Source of the DNA: Sphingomonas sp. PP-CC-1A-547
GTDB lineage: Bacteria > Pseudomonadota > Alphaproteobacteria > Sphingomonadales > Sphingomonadaceae
Direction: 5' to 3'
DNA length: 64,000 nt
Assembly: GCF_003610375.1 (NCBI RefSeq)
Contig: NZ_RAPZ01000014.1
Location: forward strand, 62,001-126,000
Part shown: positions 35,739 through 44,672 of the stretch, piece after piece
How the letters are laid out: every line of letters begins with the position of its first letter
How positions within the stretch are numbered: position 1 is the first letter of the stretch
Notes under the pieces: generated by a model
The model's database searches: none
What the model was told of the DNA's origin: nothing
Seen by the model: only the letters and a program-made list of their open reading frames with translations
Translations under genes and position numbers: made by a program

Positions 35739-36767
35739 ATGAGCGCCACCGTCCACCGCCTCGACACCCTTGGTCCCACGCCCGAGTCACAGCCGTCGCT
35801 GGACCCGATGGTCAAACTCGTCTCCGGCGACATGGACAAGGTCAATGCGGTGATCCGCGGCCGGATGGAGTCGGAAATCCCGCTGATCCCCGAACTCGCC
35901 GGTCACCTGATCGCTGGCGGCGGCAAGCGGATGCGGCCGATGCTGACGCTCGCGAGCGCGCAACTGATCGACTATACCGGGACGCAGCATCACCTGCTCG
36001 CCGCCGCAGTCGAGTTCATTCATACTGCCACACTGCTCCACGACGACGTCGTCGACGGCTCGGACCTACGCCGGGGCAAGCGCACCGCCAACATCATCTG
36101 GGGCAACCCCGCGAGCGTGCTGGTCGGCGATTTCCTGTTCAGCCGCAGTTTCGAACTGATGGTCGAGGCGGGCAGCCTCAAGGCGCTCAAGATCCTGTCC
36201 TCGACCAGTGCGGTCATCGCCGAGGGCGAGGTCAACCAGCTCACTGCCGCACGCCGCGTCGATCTCGGCGAGGAGCGCTATCTCGACATTATCGGCGCGA
36301 AGACCGCGGCGTTGTTCGCGGCGGCGTGCCGGATTTCGGCGGTCGTCGCCGATCGTCCCGAGGCTGAGGAGGCCGCGCTCGACGCCTATGGTCGCAATCT
36401 CGGCATCGCGTTCCAGCTGGTCGACGATGCGATCGATTACGTCTCGGACGCGGATACGATGGGCAAGGATGCGGGCGACGACTTCCGCGAGGGCAAGATG
36501 ACGCTTCCGGTGATCCTCGCCTATGCGCGTGGCTCGGCCGAGGACCGTGCTTTTTGGAAAGATGCGGTCGAAGGCCGCCGCGACAGCGAGGCCGACCTTC
36601 AGCATGCGATCCGCCTGATCCGCTCGACCCGCGCAATCGACGACACGTTCGCGCGCGCCCGGCATTACGGCCAGCGCGCGATCGACTCGATCGGCGGCTT
36701 CCCCAATGGCGAAGCCAAGGACGCTATGATCGAAGCCGTCGAGTTCGCGGTCGCCCGCGCATACTGA
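35739..36767 (+). CDS. ispB: Long-chain polyprenyl diphosphate synthase (octaprenyl/decaprenyl type)
   Basis: A 342-residue trans-prenyltransferase making the side chain of ubiquinone. The first aspartate-rich motif is LLHDDVVDGSDLRRGKRT (DDVVD, 102-106) and the second is FQLVDDAIDYVSD (Asp229, Asp230, Asp233). GGGKRMRPML near residue 60 binds IPP. The ATG at 35739 follows CGGGAAG. In alphaproteobacteria the usual product is decaprenyl (Q10); the sequence alone does not fix chain length, so ispB is used in the general sense. Confidence 0.93.
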   Translation: MSATVHRLDTLGPTPESQPSLDPMVKLVSGDMDKVNAVIRGRMESEIPLIPELAGHLIAGGGKRMRPMLTLASAQLIDYTGTQHHLLAAAVEFIHTATLLHDDVVDGSDLRRGKRTANIIWGNPASVLVGDFLFSRSFELMVEAGSLKALKILSSTSAVIAEGEVNQLTAARRVDLGEERYLDIIGAKTAALFAAACRISAVVADRPEAEEAALDAYGRNLGIAFQLVDDAIDYVSDADTMGKDAGDDFREGKMTLPVILAYARGSAEDRAFWKDAVEGRRDSEADLQHAIRLIRSTRAIDDTFARARHYGQRAIDSIGGFPNGEAKDAMIEAVEFAVARAY

Positions 36768-36772
36768 TCGCG

Positions 36773-38290
36773 TTAGCGGATCGGTGATCCGGCATTCGGC
36801 AGCGTCGCCTCGCCGACCGGCGTCGATTTGCCGAACAGTGCGCGGTCCGCAGGGCCGAATGCGTACTTCCACAGGATGTAGAGATAGGTCGCGGCGATTG
36901 CGGGTTCGCCGATCGCGAGCTCGACCCATTCGTAACGTTTGGGCAGCGCGGTGAAGCCTGCGCCCACCAAGATCGCGGCTAGTGCGGCCCAGATCAGCGG
37001 CCAGCGCCACGGTGAGACGCTTGTCCCAAGCAGATGGCCGAGCAGCTTCGATTTGATGATCGACGTGAGGCCTACCGACAGCATCAGCGCGATCGCCGGA
37101 CCCGCCGCCTGGTAGTTGACGGGGTAGCCCAGCGCCCGGATCGTGAAGATCAGCGCGAAGCTGAGGCCGACCTGGAAAGCGAGCATTGCCGCGGAGATCA
37201 TCAAATTGCGGTGGCGGGCGATGTAGACGAGCGCGGATTCGCTGACCGCGCCGGTCGAGGCGAGCACTTCGGCAGTCAGCAGGAACGCGAGCGCGGCGGT
37301 GCCGGCGACGAACTGCGGGCCGACCACACCCATCACCGCTTCGCCGGGGATCGAGCCCATCAGCGCGAGTCCGCCTTGCGCGGCCATGATCCAGAACGCG
37401 ACCTGGCGGACCTGGTTGGCGATCGCGGCACGGTCGTTGATCGCGAGGCTGTGCGTGATGACGGGGCCGAGGATCGGGTCGAAGCTGGTCTTCAGCTTCT
37501 GCGGCAGGCTCGCGACCTGTTGCGCCATGTAATAGATGCCGACGATCTTGGGCTCGAACATCACGCCGAGGATGAAGCGGTCGACGTTGCGGCTGCCCCA
37601 TTCGAGGATGTCCGCACCGGCGAGCGGCACGTTGGCGCGAGCGAGGGCGTACAAGGGACGGAGCTGGGGTTTCCAGCCGCGCGGGATGCCATAGCTGCGC
37701 AGGAACGGCACGAGGCTGGCGATCAGCGCCGCGGTCATCGATGCGACGTAGCTTAGCACGAGACCGTCGCGGATCGTGAAATACGAGAACGCCCAGGCCG
37801 CGATTGAGATCGTCCAAGGCTCGACTACCGCGCGGGCGGTGACGGCGGCCTTGACGTTGAGCCTGTACGCCAGGGCTGCGAGGCTGACGTCGGACCAGGC
37901 AATCGCGACGATGATCAGCGGCAGGAACCGGTCGAGCCCGGTGATCGCGCTGTTCGGATACATGATCTGCGGGAAGGTGCAGAGCACCGCACTGGCGATG
38001 AGCGACGCGACGAACGCCACGGCCATGGCGTCCCACACGACGTTTGCGTGCGGGCGGTCGGCGCTACTGAGCGCCTGCGCGAGGCCGCGTTTGAGGCCGA
38101 GCGTCGCGAGGAGTGCGGCGAGTTCGACCACCACGACGGCGATTGCGAAGCGGCCAACGAGGTCAGGGCCGTAGATGCGGCCGGCGATGAATAGGAACGG
38201 GATGCGCGCGGCGAGGCGGAGGACGAAGCCGGCGATGTTCGTGCGGCCGCCCTTGGCGAGTGTGTCGATGTCTTGGGTGGCCTCGGTCAC
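36773..38290 (-). CDS. Polysaccharide/oligosaccharide flippase-like membrane protein
   Basis: A 505-residue protein with about 12-14 membrane helices, resembling the MATE/Wzx-type polysaccharide flippase superfamily: TNIAGFVLRLAARIPFLFI at the start, GRFAIAVVVVELAALLATLGLKRGLAQAL, and FILGVMFEPKIVGIYYMAQQVASLPQKLKTSFDPIL, the family landmark. The GTG at 38290 is chosen because GGGGAG lies 6 nt upstream, within a family B repeat; an ATG at 38371 would translate the repeat. Convergent with the polyprenyl synthase gene, 5 nt between stops. It likely moves a lipid-linked saccharide; the substrate is unknown. Confidence 0.85.
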   Translation of the reverse strand: MTEATQDIDTLAKGGRTNIAGFVLRLAARIPFLFIAGRIYGPDLVGRFAIAVVVVELAALLATLGLKRGLAQALSSADRPHANVVWDAMAVAFVASLIASAVLCTFPQIMYPNSAITGLDRFLPLIIVAIAWSDVSLAALAYRLNVKAAVTARAVVEPWTISIAAWAFSYFTIRDGLVLSYVASMTAALIASLVPFLRSYGIPRGWKPQLRPLYALARANVPLAGADILEWGSRNVDRFILGVMFEPKIVGIYYMAQQVASLPQKLKTSFDPILGPVITHSLAINDRAAIANQVRQVAFWIMAAQGGLALMGSIPGEAVMGVVGPQFVAGTAALAFLLTAEVLASTGAVSESALVYIARHRNLMISAAMLAFQVGLSFALIFTIRALGYPVNYQAAGPAIALMLSVGLTSIIKSKLLGHLLGTSVSPWRWPLIWAALAAILVGAGFTALPKRYEWVELAIGEPAIAATYLYILWKYAFGPADRALFGKSTPVGEATLPNAGSPIR

Positions 38291-38291
38291 G

Positions 38292-38403
38292 CTTCTCCCC
38301 TCTCCGGAAGGGAGGGGTAGGGGATGGGTTGGCCCGTGAGGTTCGGTTGCGCCTGCCTTGAGCCGACCCACCCCCGGCCCCTCCCTTTCAGGGAGGGGGG
38401 AAG
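38292..38403. repeat. Palindromic repeat, family B, copy 3
   Basis: CTTCTCCCCTCTCCGGAAGG with GAGGGGTAGGGGATGGG on the left and CCCACCCCCGGCCCCTCCC with TTTCAGGGAGGGGGGAAGG on the right. It fills the space between polA and the flippase gene and contains the ribosome-binding site of the latter. Confidence 0.85.
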
Positions 38404-38423
38404 GTTTTCGGACCCCATCTGGC

Positions 38424-41198
38424 TCAATGTGCAGCGCCCCAGCTGAGTCCGGTACCGATTTCGATGCCCAGCGGCACGTCTAGCGTAACTGCGGGGAGTG
38501 CCGCATTGGCCATGACTTGCTCGATGACAGGCTTTGCGGCCTCGACGTCGCTCTCCGGCAGTTCGAACACGAGTTCGTCGTGCACCTGGAGCAGCATGCG
38601 GACGTTCGGCAGGCCCGCTTCGAGCAAGGCCGGCCCCATCCGCACCATCGCGCGCTTGATGATGTCGGCGCTCGTCCCCTGGATCGGCGCGTTGATCGCC
38701 GCGCGTTCGGCACCCTGCCGCTCGTGCTGGATCTTCGAACGAATGCGCGGGAAGTGCGTCTTCCGCCCGAACAGCGTCGTCGTGAAACCGCTCGCACGAA
38801 CGCTCTCCGTCGTCTCCACGATGTAGTTCGAAATGCCGGGGAAGCGATCGAAATAGCGGTCGATCATCGCCTGTGCTTCGTCCGCCGACACGTCGAGCCG
38901 ACCCGCCAGACCCCAGCGCGAAATGCCGTAGAGGATCGCGAAGTTGATCGTCTTCGCGCGGCCGCGGGTGTCGCGGTTGACCTCGCCGAACAGTTCCTGT
39001 GCGGTGAGGCTGTGGATGTCGTCGCCGTTCGCGAACGCCGCCTTCAGCGCGGGGACGTTCGCCATGTGCGCGGCCAGCCGCAGTTCGATCTGCGAGTAAT
39101 CGGCGGCGAGGATGACGTTGCCGGGCTCGGCCACGAACGCGTCGCGGATCTGGCGGCCGATCTCGGTGCGGATCGGGATGTTCTGGAGGTTCGGATCGGT
39201 CGAGGACAGGCGGCCAGTCTGCGCGCCGGTGAGGCTGTACGACGTGTGGACGCGACCCGTTGCCGGGTTGATCTGTGCCTGCAACGCGTCGGTGTAGGTC
39301 GATTTCAGCTTCGACAACTGGCGCCAGTCGAGCACTTTTCGCGCGATCACCGTGCCGGGCGAATCCTTGTCCGCGGCGATCCGCTCGAGTTCGTTGACGT
39401 CGGTCGAATAGACGCCGGACTTGCCTTTGCGGCCGCCCTTGATGCCCATCTTCTCGAACAGCACGTCGCCCAATTGCTTGGGGCTGCCGATCGTGAACGG
39501 CGCGCCGGCAAGCGCGTGGATTTCGGTTTCCAGGCTCGCCATCTGGCCGGCGAACTCGGTCGAGAGCTTCGACAGTTTCGCGGCGTCGACCTTGATGCCG
39601 TACATCTCCATCTGCGCGATGACGGGGACGAGCGGGCGATCGACCATCTCGTAGACGCGGGTCGAGCCTTCTGCGGGCAGGCGGCGCTTGAACCGGCGCC
39701 AGAGGCGGAGCGTCACGTCGGCGTCCTCGGCGGCGTAGCGCGTGGCGGCCTTGAGGTCGATTTCGTTGAAGGTCCGCTGTGTCTTGCCGGTGCCGACGAC
39801 ATCCTTGAACGCGATGCAGCTGTGCGAGAGGTGCGTGGCGGCGAGTTCGTCCATGCCGTGGCCATGCAGACCGGCGTCGAGATCGAAGCTCATCACGATC
39901 GTGTCGTCGAATGGCGCGATCTGCACGCCGCCGGTCGACGCATAGGCGCGGCCGAGGACGATCATGTCGTATTTAAGGTTGTGGCCGATCTTCAGGACGC
40001 TCGGATCCTCGAGCAACGGCTTCAGTTTCGCAAGCACGAGCGCACGATCGAGCTGGACGGGGTTTTCCGCGAGCAAATCGGTGCCGCCATGCGCGAGAGG
40101 TACGTAGCATGCGAGGTTCGGATGCAGCGCCATGCTGACCCCGACGAGGTCCGCGCGCGTCGCGTCGATGCCGGTGGTCTCGGTGTCGATCGCGATCCAG
40201 CCTTGGTGTTTCGCCACGGTGATCCAGCGATCGAGTGCGGCCTCGTCGACGACGGTTTCATAGTCGTCGTGCTTGCAGGGCTCGTCCTCGTCGAACTCGG
40301 CTGTGCTCGCGGGCTCGGCGACGGGGGCTTCGGCGACCGCAGAGAGCTTGGCGATCAGTGACTTGAAGCCGTGATGTTCGAGGAACGCGCGCAAGGGCGC
40401 GTCGGGGATGCCCTTGAGTTCGAGATCCTCCAGCGGCTCGGGCAGCGCGACGTCGCATTTGAGCGTGACGAGAACCTTTGACAGCCGCGCCATCTCGGCA
40501 TGCTCGATCAGGTTGTCGCGCAGCTTGCCTTTCTTCATGCCGTCGGCGGCAGCGAGCACGGATTCGAGATCGCCGTGTTCTAGGATCAGTTTCGCCGCAG
40601 TCTTCGGGCCGACGCCGGGGACGCCGGGGACGTTGTCGACGCTGTCGCCCATCAACGCGAGCACGTCGCCGAGTTGCGCGGGGGAGACGCCGTGGAATTT
40701 CTCCGCGACATGCTCCGCGCCGAGCCGGCGGTTGTTCATCGTGTCGTACATGTCGAGCCCGGGCTCGATCAGCTGCATCAGGTCCTTGTCGGACGAGACG
40801 ATCGTGACTTCCCAGCCTTGCGCGAGCGCGGCCTTTGCATAGCAGGCGATGATGTCGTCGGCTTCGAGTCCCTCGGTCTCGATGCAGGGGAGACTGAAGG
40901 CGCGCGTGGCGTCGCGGATCATCGGGAACTGGGGGACGAGATCCTCGGGCGGGGGCGGACGCTGCGCCTTGTACTTGTCGTAGAGATCGTTGCGGAAGGT
41001 CTTCGACGATTTGTCGAGAATGACCGCCATGTGCGTCGGGCCATCTGCCGCGTGGACCTCGTCGGCGAGCTTCCACAGCATCGTCGTATAGCCGTACACC
41101 GCGCCGACCGGCTCGCCATGCTTGTTGGTGAGCGGCGGCAGCCGGTGATAGGCGCGGAAGATATAGCCGGAGCCGTCGACGAGATAGAGATGGGGCAT
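38424..41198 (-). CDS. polA: DNA polymerase I
   Basis: A 924-residue repair and Okazaki-fragment polymerase, start at 41198 (MPHLYLVDGSGYIFRAYHRL). Domains in order: the 5' nuclease (residues 1-300, with MGDSVDNVPGVPGVGPKTAAKLI), an active-looking 3'-5' exonuclease (WIAIDTETTGIDATRADLVG, then IGHNLKYDMIVL and YAAEDADVTLRLW), and the family A polymerase domain with ILAADYSQIELRLAAHMA, RDTRGRAKTINFAILYGISRWGLA and MLLQVHDELVFELPE. All three activities look intact. Confidence 0.98.
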   Translation of the reverse strand: MPHLYLVDGSGYIFRAYHRLPPLTNKHGEPVGAVYGYTTMLWKLADEVHAADGPTHMAVILDKSSKTFRNDLYDKYKAQRPPPPEDLVPQFPMIRDATRAFSLPCIETEGLEADDIIACYAKAALAQGWEVTIVSSDKDLMQLIEPGLDMYDTMNNRRLGAEHVAEKFHGVSPAQLGDVLALMGDSVDNVPGVPGVGPKTAAKLILEHGDLESVLAAADGMKKGKLRDNLIEHAEMARLSKVLVTLKCDVALPEPLEDLELKGIPDAPLRAFLEHHGFKSLIAKLSAVAEAPVAEPASTAEFDEDEPCKHDDYETVVDEAALDRWITVAKHQGWIAIDTETTGIDATRADLVGVSMALHPNLACYVPLAHGGTDLLAENPVQLDRALVLAKLKPLLEDPSVLKIGHNLKYDMIVLGRAYASTGGVQIAPFDDTIVMSFDLDAGLHGHGMDELAATHLSHSCIAFKDVVGTGKTQRTFNEIDLKAATRYAAEDADVTLRLWRRFKRRLPAEGSTRVYEMVDRPLVPVIAQMEMYGIKVDAAKLSKLSTEFAGQMASLETEIHALAGAPFTIGSPKQLGDVLFEKMGIKGGRKGKSGVYSTDVNELERIAADKDSPGTVIARKVLDWRQLSKLKSTYTDALQAQINPATGRVHTSYSLTGAQTGRLSSTDPNLQNIPIRTEIGRQIRDAFVAEPGNVILAADYSQIELRLAAHMANVPALKAAFANGDDIHSLTAQELFGEVNRDTRGRAKTINFAILYGISRWGLAGRLDVSADEAQAMIDRYFDRFPGISNYIVETTESVRASGFTTTLFGRKTHFPRIRSKIQHERQGAERAAINAPIQGTSADIIKRAMVRMGPALLEAGLPNVRMLLQVHDELVFELPESDVEAAKPVIEQVMANAALPAVTLDVPLGIEIGTGLSWGAAH

Positions 41199-41311
41199 CG
41201 CGCGCGGTCTAGCGGATGCGAGGGCGGGCTCCAATGGGCGAAGCGTGGTTGTTGGGTATCAGGTGGGGAGAAAAGCGGTGGGGAGATGGCCCCCAGCTGT
41301 TCCGACGGGAA

Positions 41312-41418
41312 CACCACCCCGGCGGAGGCCGGGGCCCAATTGGAAAGGTGATCGTAATGGCGCGCTGCGCTTCGTTATAACCGTTCCCCAATTGGGCCCC
41401 GGCCTTCGCCGGGGTGGA
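41312..41418. repeat. Palindromic repeat, family A, copy 5
   Basis: The left arm CACCCCGGCGGAGGCCGGGG with CCCAATTGG starts at about 41314; the right arm CCAATTGGGCCCCGGCCTTC with GCCGGGGTGG ends at 41417. The central part holds GGTGATCGTAATGGCGCGCT and CGTTATAACC. It is in the 407-bp gap between polA and the 2OG oxygenase gene. Confidence 0.87.
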
Positions 41419-41466
41419 GGTGGGTTGGGGTGGAAGCGGAGGTTTGGGGCGTGCCCGTCATCTCAA

Positions 41467-41592
41467 TCCCCCCCCCCCGCAAGGGGGAGGTGGTGCCGAA
41501 GGTGACGGAGGGGGAGGATACGAAACGCCTGTTTCCCTTTCCTCCCCCTCCGTCTGGCAAGTGCCAGCCACCTCCCCCTGGCGGGGGAGGAT
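41467..41592. repeat. Palindromic repeat, family C
   Basis: A run of C followed by GCAAGGGGGAGGTGG and GGAGGGGGAGGAT is mirrored by CCTCCCCCTCC and CCACCTCCCCCTGGCGGGGG. It abuts family A copy 5 and ends 13 nt before the stop of the oxygenase gene, so the polA-oxygenase gap is almost entirely repeats. Confidence 0.75.
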
Positions 41593-41605
41593 CGATATGG
41601 CTCGT

Positions 41606-42562
41606 TTACTTCTTGATCAGCCCGATCTCGACCAGTCGCTCGTACAGATAGTCGTGCGCGGTGATCGGGGTCGGATAGCGGTTCGCGTTGTCCGGCGTGA
41701 TCGTCCCGGGCAGCGTCTCGATCAGGAAATCTGGCGCAGGATGCAGGAAGAACGGCATCGAATAGCGCGAGTGGCCGCGGCGTTCGGGGGGCGGGTTGAC
41801 GACGCGGTGCGTGGTCGAGGGCAGCACGTTGTTGGTCAGGCGCTGGAGCATGTCGCCGACGTTTACCACCATCGCGCCCTCGGGCGGCTTGATCGACAGC
41901 CAGCGGCCGTTGGCGCGGTCGAGTAGTTCGAGCCCGGCTTCCTCGGCGCCGAGCAGCAGGGTGATGAGGTTGATGTCCTCATGTGCGCCGGCGCGGACGC
42001 CTTCGGCATCGGCGGGGATCGGCGGGTAATGCAGCAAACGAAGTATGCTGTTGCCGTCCTTCACGGCTGGATCGAACCAGTCGGGCTTGAGCTTCAGGTG
42101 GCGCGCGATCGCCGAGAGGAGCTTGTCGCCGGCGCGGTCGAACGCGGCGAAGAGTTCGAGAAAGACCGGCTTGAAGCCCTCGGGCCGCGTCGGCCAGACG
42201 TTCGGCGCCATCGTGTCGGCATAGCGATGACCCTCGGGCAGTTCGCGACCGACGTGCCAGAATTCCTTGAGGTCGACGACCTTGGCGTCCTTGGCGATCT
42301 CGGTCTTGAACGGCGTGTAGCCGCGCGCGCCGCCGCCGCCGGGGATGTGATAGCCGCGCTTCTCGTCCTCGGGGAGGTCGAACAGGAGCTTGGTCTCGGC
42401 CCAGGCGCGCTCGATCAGGTCGGCGGGGATGCCGTGATCGGCGACGATCGCGAAGCCGTAGCGCTCGAACGATTCGCCGAACGCGGCGGCGAAACCGTCG
42501 GGGTCGGTGTCCTGCGTGGCGAGGCTGAGTGTCGGGACCTGGGCGGCGGGAGTGTCGAGCAT
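41606..42562 (-). CDS. Isopenicillin-N-synthase-like 2OG-Fe(II) oxygenase
   Basis: A 318-residue cytoplasmic dioxygenase. The N-terminal DIOX_N part has ESFERYGFAIVADHGIPADLIERAW. The iron facial triad is His194/Asp196 (AGAHEDINLITLL) and His252 (PSTTHRVVNP), and Arg266/Ser268 (SRYSMPFF) should bind 2-oxoglutarate. The family covers oxidation of many small molecules including ethylene-forming enzyme relatives; the substrate is not predictable here. All catalytic residues are intact. Between it and the next gene there is a single degenerate repeat arm at 42661-42688. Confidence 0.92.
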   Translation of the reverse strand: MLDTPAAQVPTLSLATQDTDPDGFAAAFGESFERYGFAIVADHGIPADLIERAWAETKLLFDLPEDEKRGYHIPGGGGARGYTPFKTEIAKDAKVVDLKEFWHVGRELPEGHRYADTMAPNVWPTRPEGFKPVFLELFAAFDRAGDKLLSAIARHLKLKPDWFDPAVKDGNSILRLLHYPPIPADAEGVRAGAHEDINLITLLLGAEEAGLELLDRANGRWLSIKPPEGAMVVNVGDMLQRLTNNVLPSTTHRVVNPPPERRGHSRYSMPFFLHPAPDFLIETLPGTITPDNANRYPTPITAHDYLYERLVEIGLIKK

Positions 42563-42660
42563 GAGGTGCGTGTCCGGATTGGGGGACGCCCGATATAGGG
42601 GATTGGGGGTGCCGTGCCAAATGCTTGGGTTAGGGTTGGTCTGGATTTGGAATCTGTAAT

Positions 42661-42688
42661 GATCCTCCCCTTGGCGGGAGAGGATCGT
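42661..42688. repeat. Short palindrome related to family C
   Basis: GATCCTCCCCTTGGCGGGAGAGGATC folds into a hairpin (GATCCTC...GAGGATC) and resembles one arm of family C. It follows the stop of the upstream lipoprotein gene and may act as its terminator. Confidence 0.55.
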
Positions 42689-42692
42689 AGAC

Positions 42693-43205
42693 TTATCCGC
42701 TGATGACGATCGTGCCGGTTGCCTTGTCCTTGCCGTCGGGGGCGAGTTCGAGGCGGAAGGGTTTGTTCTCGTCGGTAGTGCCGATCAGATTCGCGCCTTC
42801 GCCGTGCACCTTGTAGCCGACCTTGCCCAAGCGCTGCGCGAACCAGTCACGGACGATTAGCGGAGGCGCCGGGCTGGTGAATGCAACGCGTAGGCCGCTG
42901 CCTGCATCGCTACCGTTGTTTTCGTTACCGACGATGTTCAGGTTCTTGATCGACGACCCTGGATACAGGCGGACGCCGTTAAGATCGAAATTGCTCGTAT
43001 CGATCTTGATCTTCGGCAGCTTCACCGAGCCCTGGAAGCCGGGCACGTCGATCTTCATCTCGCCGGTCTCGCCATTGATCGCACCGAGCACGTTGCCGCC
43101 ATCGGCGTTGATCGAGACCGATGCGCCCTCGTTCGAGCGATCGCAGGCGGACAGGGCAAGCACGCTGGTGAGACCGACAGCGGCAAGCAAAAACGGGCGG
43201 ATCAT
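42693..43205 (-). CDS. Secreted lipoprotein of unknown function
   Basis: A 170-residue lipoprotein. The ATG at 43205 is favoured over the one 6 nt earlier because CGGAG is then 6 nt upstream. Signal: MIRPFLLAAVGLTSVLALSA with Cys21 as the lipid-modified residue. The mature part is Gly/Asn/Asp-rich at first (NADGGNVLGAINGETGEMKIDVPGF), then KIKIDTSNFDLNGVRLYPGS, a linker, and FTSPAPPLIVRDWFAQRLGKVGY with a globular C-terminal end. I recognise no named domain. It is divergent from the Bcr/CflA transporter gene, sharing a 128-bp promoter region. Confidence 0.8.
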   Translation of the reverse strand: MIRPFLLAAVGLTSVLALSACDRSNEGASVSINADGGNVLGAINGETGEMKIDVPGFQGSVKLPKIKIDTSNFDLNGVRLYPGSSIKNLNIVGNENNGSDAGSGLRVAFTSPAPPLIVRDWFAQRLGKVGYKVHGEGANLIGTTDENKPFRLELAPDGKDKATGTIVISG

Positions 43206-43333
43206 GGTCATCTCCGAAGTGTGTTGTTCTGACAATACAGATAGGGGTCGTCGGCGCACTGCGCAATCGTCGCATAGTTGCGCCGGTTAGCGGGTTCCGC
43301 GCGACCGCCCGAGCGGCTACAGGCGCACGCATA

Positions 43334-44593
43334 ATGCAGACCCAGGATCCCCAATCCGACGCGCCAGCGATGCGCGGCGCGCCGATCGGCTTCGTCGAGT
43401 TCGTCGCGCTCGTCGCCTCGCTGATGTCGCTGACCGCGCTCGGCATCGACTCGATGCTGCCAGCGCTGCCGGCGATCGGCAACTCGCTCGGTGTCGCGAC
43501 CGAGAACGGGCGGCAGTTCGTCGTGACCGCGTTCGTTATTGGTTTCGGCGTCGCGCAGCTCGTTCACGGGCCGCTCGCGGATCGGTTCGGGCGGCGGACG
43601 GTGCTGCTCTGGTCGCTCGTCCTCTACATCATCGCTAACGTCGCCTGCGCGACCGCGGGGAGCTTTACTTTGTTGCTGGCCGCACGCGCGTTTGGCGGCG
43701 CGGTGATCGCCGCGGCCCGTGTCGCGACGATCGCGCTGGTCCGCGATTGCTATCACGGGCGGGCGATGGCGCGGGTCATGTCGATCGCGTTCATGGTGTT
43801 CATGATCGTGCCCATTCTCGCGCCGACGTTCGGCTGGGCGGTGCTGCAGTTCGGCGACTGGCGTGCGATCTTCTGGACCGTGGCGGTGCTGACGCTGGGG
43901 GTGTTGATCTGGTTCTACCTGCGGATGCCCGAGACGCTGGCGCCGGAGAATGTCCTGCCGATCACCCCGGGGCGGATCCTAAGCGACTGGCGGCAGACGC
44001 TCGGCGATCGCAATTCGCTCGGCTACACGCTCGCGTCGACCGCGTTGCTGGGATCGCTGTACGGCTATCTCAATTCGATCCAGCAGATCATGGCGGACGT
44101 GTTCCACAAGCCGTCGCTGCTCGCGCTGATCTTTGCCACCACGTCGGTGACGATGGCGATCTGCAACCTGCTCAACTCGCGGATCGTGATGCGGCTAGGG
44201 ACCCGGCTGATCAGCCATGGGGCGCTGTCGCTGATGATCCTGGTCTCGCTCGTCCATCTGTTCGCAATCGAGGTCGGGTTCGAGACGCTGGTCAGCTTTG
44301 CCGTCTTCCAGGCGCTGACGCTCGGCTGTTTCGGGCTGGCGACGTCGAACTTCTCGGCGATGGCGATGGAGAATATGGGGCGAATCGCCGGTACCGCGTC
44401 GAGTGTGCAGGGGTTCCTGAGCGTGACCATCGGTGCGGTGTTCGGCGCACTGATCGGCCAGGCCTTCAACGGCACCACCGTGCCGCTGGTCGGTGGGTTC
44501 CTGCTTGCCGGGCTTGCCGCGCTGCTGTCGATACTGGTGACCGAACGCGGGCGGCTGTTCCGGCCCGCGTCGACCGCGCCCGTCCGCGCTTGA
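43334..44593 (+). CDS. Bcr/CflA family multidrug efflux MFS transporter
   Basis: A 419-residue, 12-helix MFS protein. Landmarks: SLTALGIDSMLPALPAIGNSLGV in helix 1, the loop GPLADRFGRRTVLLWSLVLYIIANVAC (motif A), ARAFGGAVIAAARVATIALVRD and FMVFMIVPILAPTFGW as in Bcr/CflA drug resistance antiporters. It exports hydrophobic compounds in exchange for protons; substrates such as bicyclomycin or chloramphenicol are only family-level guesses. The stop is 1 nt before an EcfG promoter that serves the next gene. Confidence 0.9.
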   Translation: MQTQDPQSDAPAMRGAPIGFVEFVALVASLMSLTALGIDSMLPALPAIGNSLGVATENGRQFVVTAFVIGFGVAQLVHGPLADRFGRRTVLLWSLVLYIIANVACATAGSFTLLLAARAFGGAVIAAARVATIALVRDCYHGRAMARVMSIAFMVFMIVPILAPTFGWAVLQFGDWRAIFWTVAVLTLGVLIWFYLRMPETLAPENVLPITPGRILSDWRQTLGDRNSLGYTLASTALLGSLYGYLNSIQQIMADVFHKPSLLALIFATTSVTMAICNLLNSRIVMRLGTRLISHGALSLMILVSLVHLFAIEVGFETLVSFAVFQALTLGCFGLATSNFSAMAMENMGRIAGTASSVQGFLSVTIGAVFGALIGQAFNGTTVPLVGGFLLAGLAALLSILVTERGRLFRPASTAPVRA

Positions 44594-44594
44594 A

Positions 44595-44619
44595 GGAACC
44601 ACCGCGCACGTCCACCGTT
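44595..44619 (+). promoter_or_regulatory. EcfG (general stress) promoter of the acidic protein gene
   Basis: GGAAC (44595-44599), a 16-nt spacer, then CGTT (44616-44619) matches exactly the EcfG sigma-factor consensus GGAAC-N16/17-CGTT of alphaproteobacteria. It lies 53 nt before the start codon of the acidic protein and points toward it, so that gene is predicted to respond to general stress through PhyR-NepR-EcfG. Confidence 0.8.
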
Positions 44620-44631
44620 CGCATCTGGTAG

Positions 44632-44648
44632 GCCTGCATGATGCAGGC
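44632..44648. promoter_or_regulatory. 17-bp palindrome between the EcfG promoter and the start codon
   Basis: GCCTGCAT-G-ATGCAGGC is a perfect 8-bp dyad with a 1-nt spacer. It falls in the presumed 5' leader a few nt after the expected transcription start. It could be a repressor operator or an RNA hairpin. Confidence 0.45.
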
Positions 44649-44672
44649 ATCCTGACACGAGGGAGTGTGACC

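Noticed and set aside
37034..37756. Plus-strand ORF opposite the flippase gene
   Set aside because: Low-complexity charged translation, fully antisense to a convincing membrane protein gene.
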